NCBI GenBank assembly: GCA_949358305.1 | Contig: CASHSZ010000120.1 | Location: 1 to 64,000 of the forward strand | Reading direction: 5' to 3' | Length of the DNA stretch: 64,000 nucleotides | From: Strigamia acuminata | Lineage: Eukaryota > Arthropoda > Chilopoda > Geophilomorpha > Linotaeniidae | In this document: piece by piece, positions 20,099-30,526 of the stretch | Layout: the number at the start of each line of letters is the position of its first letter | Position numbering within the stretch: the first letter of the stretch is position 1 | The notes under the pieces: model-generated | Seen by the model: only the letters and a program-made list of their open reading frames with translations | Told to the model about the DNA's origin: nothing | The model's database searches: none | Program-made: the position numbers and the translations under genes

Positions 20099-20582
20099 TG
20101 ACGATGATAAGTGAAGTTGTCAACGCCGGGAAATAAACTGGAGACGAAACGAAAGTCATTTTGTGCCCGAAAACCGCACAAACGCGTCGGCCATCTTTAT
20201 TCAGGCAAGAACAGGTGAGCAAGTGAATATGTACAAGTGTCGAGGCTATTTGCCCTCGATCTAAAAGTAGAACAAATCATCCTGATGGAAAGGTTGATTT
20301 GTTCTTTACATAACCAAAGTAAAGATAACTCAAAGCCAGCATTAACACTGGATAATGCACTGGGGGAAATAATAGATAAACTAAATCATAGCAGACGACA
20401 ACTCGAAATCCATTGTGAAACATGAGCCAACTGGAATGCTAAGCATGTATTAAAACAATCCAAAGCAGTTGGCTCTCGATTTCGGGACATTAAACAATGC
20501 GACACGAATTCCGCCTTTATCGCACTTAACCGGAAACGGTGCAACGTTAACTACGTGAAATGAAAACTGCTTTGACCCAACA
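20099..20582 (-). repeat. Copia-A 5' LTR
   Basis: 484 bp, equal to 6519-7002 except one base noticed. It is followed on the plus strand by the ATGAC duplication and the satellite. Confidence 0.93.
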
Positions 20583-23500
20583 ATGACTTGGGCTAAGCGC
20601 ACTATGACTTTGACTAAGCGCACCATGGCTAGGACTAAGCGCACCATGACGTGGGCTAAGCGCACCATGACGTGGGCTAAGCGCACAATGATGTGGGCTA
20701 AGCGCACCATGACGTGGGCTAAGCGCACCATGACGTGGGCTAAGCACACCATGACGTGGGCTAAGCGCACCATCGCTTGGACGAAGCGCACGATGACTTG
20801 GGCTAAGCACACTTTGGCTCGGACTAAGCGCACCATGACGTGGGCTAAGCGCACCATGACGTGGGCTAAGCGCACCATGACGTGAGCTAAGCGCACCATT
20901 GCTTGGACTAAGTGCACCATGACTTTGACTAAGCGCACCATGACTTTGACTAAGCGCACCATGGCTTTGACTAAGCGCACCATGATTTGGACTAAGCGCA
21001 CCATGACTTTGACTAAGCGCACCATGGTTTGGGCTAAGCGCACCTTGACTTGGGCTAAGCGAACCATGATTTGAACTAAGTGCACTATGACTTTGACTAA
21101 GCGCACCATGGCTCGGACTAAGCGAACTATGACGTGGGCTAAGCGCACCATGACGTGGGCTAAGCGCACCATCGCTTGGACTAAGCGCACCATGACTTGG
21201 GCTATTCACACTATGACTTGGACTAAGCGCATCATGGAATAGACTAAGCGCACCATGGCTTTGGCTAAGCGCACCATGACTTGAGCTAAGCGCACTATGA
21301 CTTGGACTAAGCGCATCATGGAATGGACTAAGCGCACCATGACTTTGGCTAAGCGCACCATGACTTGAGCTAAGCGCACTATGACTTTGACTAAGCGCAT
21401 CATGGAATGGACTAAGTGCACCATGACTTTGACTAAGCGCACCATGACTTTGACTAAGCGCACCATGATTTGGACTAAGCGCACCATGGCTTTGACTAAG
21501 CGCACCATGATTTGGACTAAGCACACCATGGCTTTGACTAAGCACATCTTGACTTGGGCTAAGCGGACTATGACTTTGACTAAGCGCACCATGGTTTGGG
21601 CTAAGCGCACCTTGACTTGGGCTAAGCGAACCATGATTTGAACTAAGCGCACTGTGACTTTGACTAAGCGCACCATGGCTCGGACTAAGCGAACTATGAC
21701 GTGGGCTAAGCGCACCATGACGTGAGCTAAGCGCACCATGACGTGGGCTAAGCGCACCATGACGTGGGCTAAGCGCACCATGACTTGGGCTAAGCACACT
21801 ATGGCTCGGACTAAGCGCACCATGACGTGGGCTAAGCGCACCATGACGTGGGCTAAGCGCACCATCGCTTGGACTAAGCGCACCATGACTTGGGCTAAGC
21901 ACACTATGACTTGGACTAAGCGCATCATGGAATAGACTAAGCACACCATGGCTTTGGCTAAGCGCACCATGACTTGAGCTAAGCGCACTATGACTTGGAC
22001 TAAGCGCATCATGGAATGGACTAAGCGCAGCATGACTTTGGCTAAGCGCACCATGACTTGAGCTAAGCGCACTATGACTTTGACTAAGCGCATCATGGAA
22101 TGGACTAAGTGCACCATGACTTTGACTAAGCGCACCATGACTTTGACTAAGCGCACCATGATTTAGACTAAGCGCACCATGGCTTTGACTAAGCGCACCA
22201 TGACTTGGACTAAGCGGACTATGATTTTGACTAAGCGCACCATGGTTTGGGCTAAGCGCACCTTGACTTGGGCTAAGCGCACCATGATTTGAACTAAGCG
22301 CACTATGACTTTGACTAAGCGCACCATGGCTCGGACTAAGCGCACCATGACGTGGGCTAAGCGCACCATGACGTGGGCTAAGCGCACCATGACGTGGGCT
22401 AAGCGCACAATGATGTGGGCTAAGCGCACCATCGCTTGGACTAAGCGCACCATGACGTGGGCTAAGCGCACCATGACGTGGGCTAAGCGCACCATGACGT
22501 GGGCTAAGCGCACCATGACGTGGGCTAAGCACACCATGACGTGGGCTAAGCGCACCATCGCTTGGACTAAGCGCACGATGACTTGGGCTAAGCACACTAT
22601 GGCTCGGACTAAGCGCACCATGACGTGGGCTAAGCGCACCATGACGTGGGCTAAGCGCACCATGACGTGAGCTAAGCGCACCATTGCTTGGACTAAGTGC
22701 ACCATGACTTTGACTAAGCGCACCATGACTTTGACTAAGCGCACCATGGCTTTGACTAAGCGCACCATGACTTGGGCTAAGCGGACTATGACTTTGACTA
22801 AGCGCACCATGGTTTGGGCTAAGCGCACCATGACGTGGGCTAAGCGCACCATGACTTGGGCTAAGCGCAGTATGACTTTGACTAAGCGCAACATGACTTG
22901 GGCTAAGCGCAGTATGACTTTGACTAAGCGCACTATGACTTTGACTAAGCGCACCATGGCTTTGACTAAACGCACCATGACGTGGGCTAAGCGCACCATG
23001 GCTTGGACTAAGCGCACCATGACGTGGGCTAAGCGCACCATGACGTGGGCTAAGCGCACCATGACGTGGGCTAAGCGCACCATGATGTGAGCTAAGCGCA
23101 CTATTGCTTGGACTAAGTGCACCATGACTTTGACTAAGCGCACCATGACTTTGACTAAGCGCACCATGGCTTTGACTAAGCGCACCATGATTTGGACTAA
23201 GCGCACCATGACTTTGACTAAGCGCACCATGGTTTGGGCTAAGCGCACCTTGACTTGGGCTAAGCGAACCATGATTTGAACTAAGCGCACTATGACTTTG
23301 ACTAAGCGCACCATGGCTTTGACTAAGCGCACCATGATTTGGACTAAGCGCACCATGACTTTGACTAAGCGCACCATGGTTTGGGCTAAGCGCACCTTGA
23401 CTTGGGCTAAGCGAACCATGATTTGAACTAAGCGCACTATGACTTTGACTAAGCGCACCATGGCTCGGACTAAGCGAACTATGACGTGGGCTAAGCGCAC

Positions 23501-24091
23501 CATGACGTGGGCTAAGCGCACCATCGCTTGGACTAAGCGCACCATGACTTGGGCTAAGCACACTATGACTTGGACTAAGCGCATCATGGAATAGACTAAG
23601 CGCACCATGGCTTTGGCTAAGCGCACCATGACTTGAGCTAAGCGCACTATGACTTGGACTAAGCGCATCATGGAATGGACTAAGCGCACCATGACTTTGG
23701 CTAAGCGCACCATGACTTGAGCTAAGCGCACTATGACTTTGACTAAGCGCATCATGGAATGGACTAAGTGCACCATGACTTTGACTAAGCGCACCATGAC
23801 TTTGACTAAGCGCACCATGATTTGGACTAAGCGGACTATGATTTTGACTAAGCGCACCATGGTTTGGGCTAAGCGCACCTTGACTTGGGCTAAGCGCACC
23901 ATGATTTGAACTAAGCGCACTATGACTTTGACTAAGCGCACCATGGCTCGGACTAAGCGCACCATGACGTGGGCTAAGCGCACAATGATGTGGGCTAAGC
24001 GCACCATGACTTGGGCTAAGCGCACTATGACTTTGACTAAGCGCACCAAGGCTAGGACTAAGCGCACCATGACGTGGGCTAAGCGCACCAT
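20583..24091 (+). repeat. 21-bp satellite, main block (S2)
   Basis: About 167 units of 21 bp share the core CTAAGCGCACCATG followed by a variable heptamer such as ACTTTGA, ACGTGGG, GCTTTGA or ATTTGGA. The 21-bp length is kept without indels, so long frames are open by arithmetic; the minus strand reads a heptapeptide SPSHGAL. The variants recur in the same order over hundreds of bases (for example 20897-21240 and 23101-23600), which shows a higher-order repeat. The block is continuous with S1 and S3 once Copia-A and Copia-B are removed. No protein is called. Confidence 0.96.
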
Positions 24092-24371
24092 TGTTGAAAG
24101 TATAGATTGATGAACAAATTCCAGGCCAAAAGTGAGTAAAAGAACAAGATTTAATCATCTCATGCAAGCATGGAGAAAAATCAACAACAAGAGAACAAGT
24201 ATTAACAACAGTTGCTAAGCAGTTAAAAAACAACTCCAACTACGGTAACCCAATTGATACATCAATGTTTACATGATAATAAACTATAAAATCATAAATA
24301 ATTACAAATCAAACATGTGTAACATCAATAATCAATTGCATATCACAAATCTCGGAGAACAAAAGCCAACA
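24092..24371 (-). repeat. Copia-B 3' LTR
   Basis: On the minus strand it starts TGTTGGCTTTTG and ends CTTTCAACA. It is preceded on that strand by the G-rich polypurine tract. Confidence 0.95.
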
Positions 24372-24438
24372 GAGCCCCCCATTCTCCGAGACATGACTCA
24401 ATCATATAACAAGATATAACAAAAGTAAATGCGAAAAC

Positions 24439-27400
24439 CTATCGCAAACTACTGTAAAAATGTTGACATAAATATCGAATGCGGGCGGGCGAGAAAAATT
24501 TTGTGAAGATGTCCGCAGGGTTTAATTCACCTGAAACTTTCCTCAAAACAAAAACACCCTCATTTAGCCAATCCCGCAGGAAAAAGAATTTCACGTCAAT
24601 GTGCTTTGTCCTCCGATTCTCTATATCGTTGCGAGTGAAAAAAATCGTCGACAGAGAATCAGAGAACATAGTTGGGGCCGGAAGTTGAAAAATCCTGGTC
24701 CGCTCAATCGCACCATGCAGCCAGACAATTTCCTTTGCACCGTCCAAAAGCGCTAGGAATTCCGCTTCCATAATGGACAAGGCGCAATAGCGTTGCTTAC
24801 AGCAACCCCAGGAAATGGGAACCCCGAACACCGAAATCGTATAACCTCCGAAGCTCTTTCTTGTATCTCGATCTGAGATCCAAGAAGCATCGGAGTGCCC
24901 TGATAGAATATCTCCAGTGACCGCGGAAAGCTGAATTGAATATTCCCGCGTATTCTTCACATACTGGAGGATCTGTAGCAAAAGGGCCACGTGCCTTCCA
25001 GTGAAGCACGTGTTATATTGCGACATAAGAATAACTGGAAAGAGGATATCGGGACGCGTTCGAGAAGCTAGAAAGAGCAGAGACCCAATGAGAGACCGAT
25101 ATGGGAATTCATCATCCCTCAAAACACGTTCACCATCTCTAGCACAATTGACCATCGTGCCAACGGTAATCGGGACTTTGCACAAATGCTCGGAGGAAAT
25201 TCCGTAGTCTTCAGCAATCTTATCAATGTAATCGCGCTGATGGATGCAGATTTTACCACCATCGCGATCAAATTGGACGCCCAACAACTTCGATACCGGA
25301 CCCAAATCTGTTATCGTGAAAATTGCACGAAGGGCCTTAACAGTTCGATCACGCGGATCTTGTCCTTTGGTGAATAACACCATGTCATCGACATAAACAA
25401 GGATGACGGCATCGTAAGTGTTGGAAATAAACACGCCATTGATCCCAAGAAGCTTGTGGAAATTAATCCCTAGCAAAGCCTCAACTAGACGGAAATTCCA
25501 TTGCCGTCCGCTCTGATGTAGGCCGTAAAGGGCCTTATGAAGCCTCCATACCTTACCGGCATTCTGAGGAGTTTCCCAGCCCTTGGGAATCCTCATAAAG
25601 ATAGCTTCATCTAAGTTGCCATATAAATAAGCACCCTTGACATCGAGATGCGCATCTAGCCAGCCTAAAACGACTACTAGAAGCACGAAAAACAGGCGTA
25701 TAAGCACATAGTTAACCACGGGACTGAAAACCTCGGAATAGTCGACTCCGAACTTTTGGCTAAAGCCCTGGGCAACCAACATCGCTCTAAAACGGCGCAC
25801 GACGCCTTCTGCATCGCGCTTGATGTAGTAAACCCATTTATTCCCCACAATGTTCACATTAGAAGGAGGTTTCTCAACCTCTTCGTAAACACCTCGCTCA
25901 CGGAAGAGTGAAAGCTCTTCCTCCATGGCTTTCTGCCAATGGACACGGTCGGGACTTGCAATAGCTTCCTTATAGGTGCGAGGAACCTGGGCAAATAAGG
26001 AGTGCGCGTACCGTGGTGTAGCAGAATAGCAATCCCCTAATGCTTCATCTTCTGAAGCCGTAGGACTAGGAAGAGGAAAAGCAGTTGGATCTGCCGGAGG
26101 GGGATCAACCGTGCAAACAGGCACGTTCCGGGTGCAAAAGTCAAAATTATCCCGGTCGTATGTTAATCGATGATCTGCGCAATATTGCGCAATGTCAACA
26201 TGACTCCGTAATCTGGTATGATCCGGGGGATAAAAATACACATCAGTGTTTCCCATAGTCGCACCAGACTGCCGAATCACCTCGGAGCGAGTCCACTTGC
26301 CCCCCACAGCCGAAGTAGAAGGCTGAGGCTGATTTAGTGGCGAGGCGATAGTAGGTGGTGTAGGCAACGGATGCGCTTGCGCTGAAGGTCGAGTAACCAC
26401 AGGCGGTGGAGGAGGAGGATAAGAAGGTGGAGGAGGATAAGAAGGCGGAGGAAGATTGGGGGGACGTTGAGGAGGAGGTGGAGGAAGAGGTGGATCGGAA
26501 TCGAAATCCGAATCTAATGTCACCGATATAGCTCCCTCATCAGTTACCTCAGTACCCTCATAAAAACGAGGATGTCCCCACATGCAGTTTTCATCAAAAC
26601 GAACATGCTTTGACTCAAACACTGCACGGCGCTTCGGGCACCACACGCGATAACCTCGCGTGCGCAAAGCATAGCCAACAACTACACCCGTCCAGGCTCG
26701 AGACTCGAATTTTGAACCACGGACCTGTTGTGGTATGTGCACGAAACACCTTGACCCAATCACTTTTAAGTGCTTGAGTGGAACAGCCTTATTGTACCAC
26801 AGACAATAGGGGATAAGGTTGTTCAGAGATTTATGTGGAAAGCGATTCTTGAGATAAATCATTGAAACCGCGAGCTCAGCCCACAATTCTCGAGGCAAAG
26901 ATGACATCAAAAACAAGGAACGCACGCCCTCAAATAAGGTGCGGTTAAGGCGTTCCGCGACGCCATTCTGCTCAGGTGTATAAACATTCGTGCGCTGTGC
27001 CTTGATGCCACGCTGGAGCAAGAAATTTTCGAAATTTTTAGAGCAAAATTCCATCCCGTTATCGGTTCTGACTGCTTTAATGCAGCCAGCCCCCCATAAT
27101 GTTTCCATCCGAGCATGGAAAAGCTTAAAAACTTCAAAAACTTCCCCCTTCGTTTTCATAGGGACAACAAAGGAATAGCGAGAAAAGTCATCCACGATCG
27201 TTAATAAATAACGAGCGCCACCCACGGAAGTAGTTGGGGAATTTCCCCAAACGTCCATATGGATTAAATCCAAAGGCTTCTTACTGGAAATTCTATTCTT
27301 TGCACTCGGAAACGAGGCTCGGGTGGATTTAGAACGAGCACACACGGCACATGCCGGAAATGCGGAAGTCGAAATATCGATTCCGGAAGCATTCGGAGAT

Positions 27401-28920
27401 TTCGCTAAAAAGTGTAAACCTTCGGTATTAAAATGCCCAAATCTCCGGTGCCAAAGCTCTAAATCGGATAACTTCCCCTTCGGGGGTTTACAAGGAGGGG
27501 ATAAAGCAGGTCCCTCGGCAAAAGTGACATGCCGAGCAGGCTTCATAGTCTGCGCAGAGAGGACCGGCTTGACCACTGAGGTGGCCGTAAGCGCAGGAAG
27601 CGGCGCAGATGTAGGATCTGCGGGCAAGACATGCTGAAGGGAATATAAATCATCCTTCAGTTTGGCATGCAAAAGAAATTGTTTGGCTTTGTCGGACGGA
27701 TCAAAAATGGTCATTAAACCATTTGAAGCCACAAAATGTAGTCCGGCGCGATCAATTTTTGACAAACTGACTAAATTACGCGAAAAAGCGGGGGCATGAA
27801 GAACATTATGCATTGTGACGGGAAATTCTCCTTTCGCGCCACCACGACCAATCCGCAAAACCACGTCACCTATACCATCAACTCGTGAACGGCCTTCACC
27901 CAAAATGATGAAATAATTCGAAACGGGCTTGTACGTCGAAAAAGAATCACGACGGCAACACACGTGGTCAGATGAACCCGAATCAATTAGCCATTCCAAA
28001 GACGAAGTCGATGCGACGTTGGATTCTGACCGTGCAAAGAAACCTAAACCGGACCTTGCACTTGAAACACTTTGAGCACTCGGGGCAGGTGGTGTTGCAT
28101 TACCGCGTCCACTTTTGCGGTTCCGAGACGAAGATCGGCGACCACGATTGGTAGACGAGTTGGAAGAGGCAACGCCCTGGACTCGAGGTTTGGGGCACTT
28201 GTTCGCATAGTGTCCCATTTCCTTGCAATTAAAGCACTGAATTTGTGACAAGGGCTTGAAAACTCTCGTCGGTGCACTCGAAGACGAACTCGCTGACTGT
28301 AAACTAGTCGATGACCCCGAATCTGCATTCTTCATCTTCAAACGATTAAATTCGGAGAGAAGATGGTCGGAGACTCCCTTTAATGTGAAATCCGCTTTAG
28401 ACCAATAGTAAATCGTTTGCACGGTCGCCTCGTACGAATCTGGTAACAAATCCAAAAGTTGATAAGCGACATCCGAATCCGAAAATGTGACTTCCAAGTC
28501 CTTCAAAACGGCACGGGCTTTGGTGACACGGCTAATGAAAACTGACATGTCTTCATTCGGAAGTAAACGCATCATCAGGAAATCTCGGCGGAGTTTAGCA
28601 ATTCGGGCAAGAGAAGTCGGCTGAAATGTCGCTTTCAAGGCTACCCAGGCGTCACGTGCGGAGTCCGCAGCAAGAACAATGTCCTGATATTGGGACTCGA
28701 CAAACAAGCCAAGCAAGGCTTTTGCACGCTTTGAACGGTCGTCGTGAAGCTGTTTTCGAGGCTGATCCCAGGCTTCGTCTTTGACCGGAGGATTCTCTGA
28801 GATGAAGTCATCTACTCCTTTTTCCAAGAGCAAAAATTGGATATTTCGGGACCAAGATTCGTAGTTATCGGAGTTCAGTCGTGGAATTGAAAATTGGTGA
28901 GATTTGCCGGAATCCGCCAT
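24439..28920 (-). CDS. gag-pol: Gag-Pol polyprotein of Copia-B
   Basis: The ATG at 28920 (MADSGKSHQF) starts a 1,493-residue polyprotein; the frame is open 24 codons further upstream but only from a TTG. In numbering from that TTG: a UBN2-type Gag at about 25-225, zinc knuckle CFNCKEMGHYANKC at 253-266, protease WLIDSGSSDH with Asp 337, and pre-integrase finger H515, H520, C548, C551. The integrase triad is D580, D644, E680 (35 residues between the last two), followed by a proline-rich linker near 830-870. The RT has LVYVDDMVLF (YVDD at 1200-1203), and RNase H has Asp 1368, Glu 1409 and Asp 1445. The order integrase before RT defines Copia. No stop or frameshift interrupts it. Confidence 0.97.
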   Translation of the reverse strand: MADSGKSHQFSIPRLNSDNYESWSRNIQFLLLEKGVDDFISENPPVKDEAWDQPRKQLHDDRSKRAKALLGLFVESQYQDIVLAADSARDAWVALKATFQPTSLARIAKLRRDFLMMRLLPNEDMSVFISRVTKARAVLKDLEVTFSDSDVAYQLLDLLPDSYEATVQTIYYWSKADFTLKGVSDHLLSEFNRLKMKNADSGSSTSLQSASSSSSAPTRVFKPLSQIQCFNCKEMGHYANKCPKPRVQGVASSNSSTNRGRRSSSRNRKSGRGNATPPAPSAQSVSSARSGLGFFARSESNVASTSSLEWLIDSGSSDHVCCRRDSFSTYKPVSNYFIILGEGRSRVDGIGDVVLRIGRGGAKGEFPVTMHNVLHAPAFSRNLVSLSKIDRAGLHFVASNGLMTIFDPSDKAKQFLLHAKLKDDLYSLQHVLPADPTSAPLPALTATSVVKPVLSAQTMKPARHVTFAEGPALSPPCKPPKGKLSDLELWHRRFGHFNTEGLHFLAKSPNASGIDISTSAFPACAVCARSKSTRASFPSAKNRISSKKPLDLIHMDVWGNSPTTSVGGARYLLTIVDDFSRYSFVVPMKTKGEVFEVFKLFHARMETLWGAGCIKAVRTDNGMEFCSKNFENFLLQRGIKAQRTNVYTPEQNGVAERLNRTLFEGVRSLFLMSSLPRELWAELAVSMIYLKNRFPHKSLNNLIPYCLWYNKAVPLKHLKVIGSRCFVHIPQQVRGSKFESRAWTGVVVGYALRTRGYRVWCPKRRAVFESKHVRFDENCMWGHPRFYEGTEVTDEGAISVTLDSDFDSDPPLPPPPPQRPPNLPPPSYPPPPSYPPPPPPVVTRPSAQAHPLPTPPTIASPLNQPQPSTSAVGGKWTRSEVIRQSGATMGNTDVYFYPPDHTRLRSHVDIAQYCADHRLTYDRDNFDFCTRNVPVCTVDPPPADPTAFPLPSPTASEDEALGDCYSATPRYAHSLFAQVPRTYKEAIASPDRVHWQKAMEEELSLFRERGVYEEVEKPPSNVNIVGNKWVYYIKRDAEGVVRRFRAMLVAQGFSQKFGVDYSEVFSPVVNYVLIRLFFVLLVVVLGWLDAHLDVKGAYLYGNLDEAIFMRIPKGWETPQNAGKVWRLHKALYGLHQSGRQWNFRLVEALLGINFHKLLGINGVFISNTYDAVILVYVDDMVLFTKGQDPRDRTVKALRAIFTITDLGPVSKLLGVQFDRDGGKICIHQRDYIDKIAEDYGISSEHLCKVPITVGTMVNCARDGERVLRDDEFPYRSLIGSLLFLASRTRPDILFPVILMSQYNTCFTGRHVALLLQILQYVKNTREYSIQLSAVTGDILSGHSDASWISDRDTRKSFGGYTISVFGVPISWGCCKQRYCALSIMEAEFLALLDGAKEIVWLHGAIERTRIFQLPAPTMFSDSLSTIFFTRNDIENRRTKHIDVKFFFLRDWLNEGVFVLRKVSGELNPADIFTKFFSPARIRYLCQHFYSSLR

Positions 28921-30246
28921 GACGATATAAGTGAGCGGTTCTGCGAAAAGTTTGGTCGAGGTGACAGGAGAACGCGCGGTATCGTTGTTCAAGGCGGAAA
29001 ACCAGAATTGGGCTATTCAGGTTGCTAGCCAACCCAACTAAACAGTGGCCGTTTAGGAGTTGTCGGGAAATAATGGCCCTATGGCCCCCGGATACTCCAC
29101 TGTCGGGCACGGCAAATTAATACAACGGTCAAAGTGCAATGACCGAGGCAAAGATTTGTATCTGTTAGGGCAATTAAATCCACTAACAAATACAAATCCA
29201 GGATCCTACACCAGGTCCCTACCAAAAGCCTTAATCTTATACAAAGTTTCACGAAACTTAATATTTAACAAAGTTTCACGAAAAATAAGGAAGAAAATGA
29301 AGAGAATCTCGCAGAATCTCTTGGGATACTCGACGAAAATCCTCGAAAATCTCAGCAAAATGGTTGGCAAACGTCTGCCGCTTCGTACACGTCGTACGGT
29401 AAAATTCTGGATGAAAATCGACGAAAATTCCACGTAAAAATGCAGAAAATGTCTGAAAAATATATAAAATAATCAGAAAAATGCTCAAATGAAGCAAATT
29501 AGCGATGTGAAGCAGGAAACACGGCGATCATAGAAATGTTCACTCATCACTTCACGTGTGCGGGACGAAATTGACCCGAAAACATCGCAAAAAGTACACA
29601 AATCAATCCAAAAGTACTCACAACACTTGTGGGAACAAGTGGAATAATCTAATAATCTCTGGCACAACACAGTATCGACGAAAAAGCACTAAATTCGATG
29701 AAAAGCACGTTAAAATTCGGCGAGAAGATCCTCGTGAAGCGCACGGGCATATGGCGCAAAAACAACGAAAATCGGCCCGAAAAACGTGGAAAACATGATG
29801 AAAAGTACTCACAATCGTGTGTATAACACGTACACTGCTAAACACAAGCAGATACTGGATGGCACAGTCAAAAACTCGATGAAACACGCGAAAATCGTCG
29901 GCGAAAATCACTCGGAATTTGGTGCATCGCGATCGGGCGAATCTGCGACGATCATCGGCGAAAATTCACGGAAATCCATCAGGAAAAGTACCCACGATCC
30001 TTCTACAAGCTCAGGACAGTACCCACGAAAATTTGCAGCGTTCAAATCCGTTGCAAATTGCAGAAAAAGCATTAAAATCGTCGGGTGAGCAGGCATGAAG
30101 AAACGAGGTCGGCCATTTTGCCAGGAGCGAGTAATCGATCAGCAGGATAAGATGAACGAAAATTCATGGAATTTTGACAAAAACTTGGCCAAAATTCAAC
30201 ATGAACAACTCACAGTGATGGAATGAACTCTAATCCTCTGCTACCA
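28921..30246 (-). other. Copia-B 5' leader with tRNA-iMet primer site
   Basis: The primer-binding site at 30236-30246 (minus strand TGGTAGCAGAG) touches the LTR. The leader is rich in degenerate GAAAATC-type repeats. Its short frames are not kept in the Copia-C leader and are not called. Confidence 0.8.
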
Positions 30247-30526
30247 TGTTGAAAGTATGGATTGATGAACAAATTCCAGGCCAAAAGTGAGTAAAAGAAC
30301 AAGATTTAATCATCTCATGCAAGCATGGAGAAAAATCAACAACAAGAGAACAAGTAATAACAACAGTTGCTAAGCAGTTAAAAAACAACTCCAACTACGG
30401 TAACCCAATTGATACATCAATGTTTACATGATAATAAACTATAAAATCATAAATAATTACAAATCAAACATGTGTAACATCAATAATCAATTGCATATCA
30501 CAAATCTCGGAGAACAAAAGCCAACA
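30247..30526 (-). repeat. Copia-B 5' LTR
   Basis: 280 bp; differs from 24092-24371 for instance at GTATGGATTG against GTATAGATTG. A copy at 35280-35559 belongs to the 5-kb duplication. Confidence 0.95.

Larger units (their letters stand above)
6519..20582 (-). mobile_element. Copia-A, Ty1/Copia element carrying two nested insertions
   Basis: Two 484-bp LTRs (6519-7002 and 20099-20582) with only one difference noticed bound the element, and the 5-bp duplication ATGAC flanks it (6514-6518, 20583-20587). On the minus strand the order is LTR, tRNA-iMet-type primer site, Gag, protease, RT, RNase H, polypurine tract, LTR. Gypsy-2 and Gypsy-3 lie inside it. Removing them and one copy of each TSD makes the pol frame continuous again at both sites. 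The Gag N-terminus and the integrase core are absent, so Copia-A was already defective or was mobilised in trans by a relative. Confidence 0.93.
24092..30526 (-). mobile_element. Copia-B, complete Ty1/Copia element in the satellite
   Basis: Its 280-bp LTRs (24092-24371, 30247-30526) differ at about two bases noticed, and the target duplication ACCAT (24087-24091, 30527-30531) is part of the satellite unit. Primer site, intact 1,493-codon gag-pol and polypurine tract (minus strand AATGGGGGGCTC, 24372-24383) are all present. It looks capable of autonomous movement. Confidence 0.97.

Noticed and set aside
20450-24239. Open frames of 240 to 1,230 codons over the 21-bp satellite on both strands
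   Set aside because: They follow from a unit length divisible by three; residues are the same heptapeptides in every array, with no start context or domain.
28921-28992. Upstream extension of Copia-B gag from a TTG
   Set aside because: TTG is an unlikely start here; the ATG at 28920 opens the Gag domain and matches the Copia-C start.
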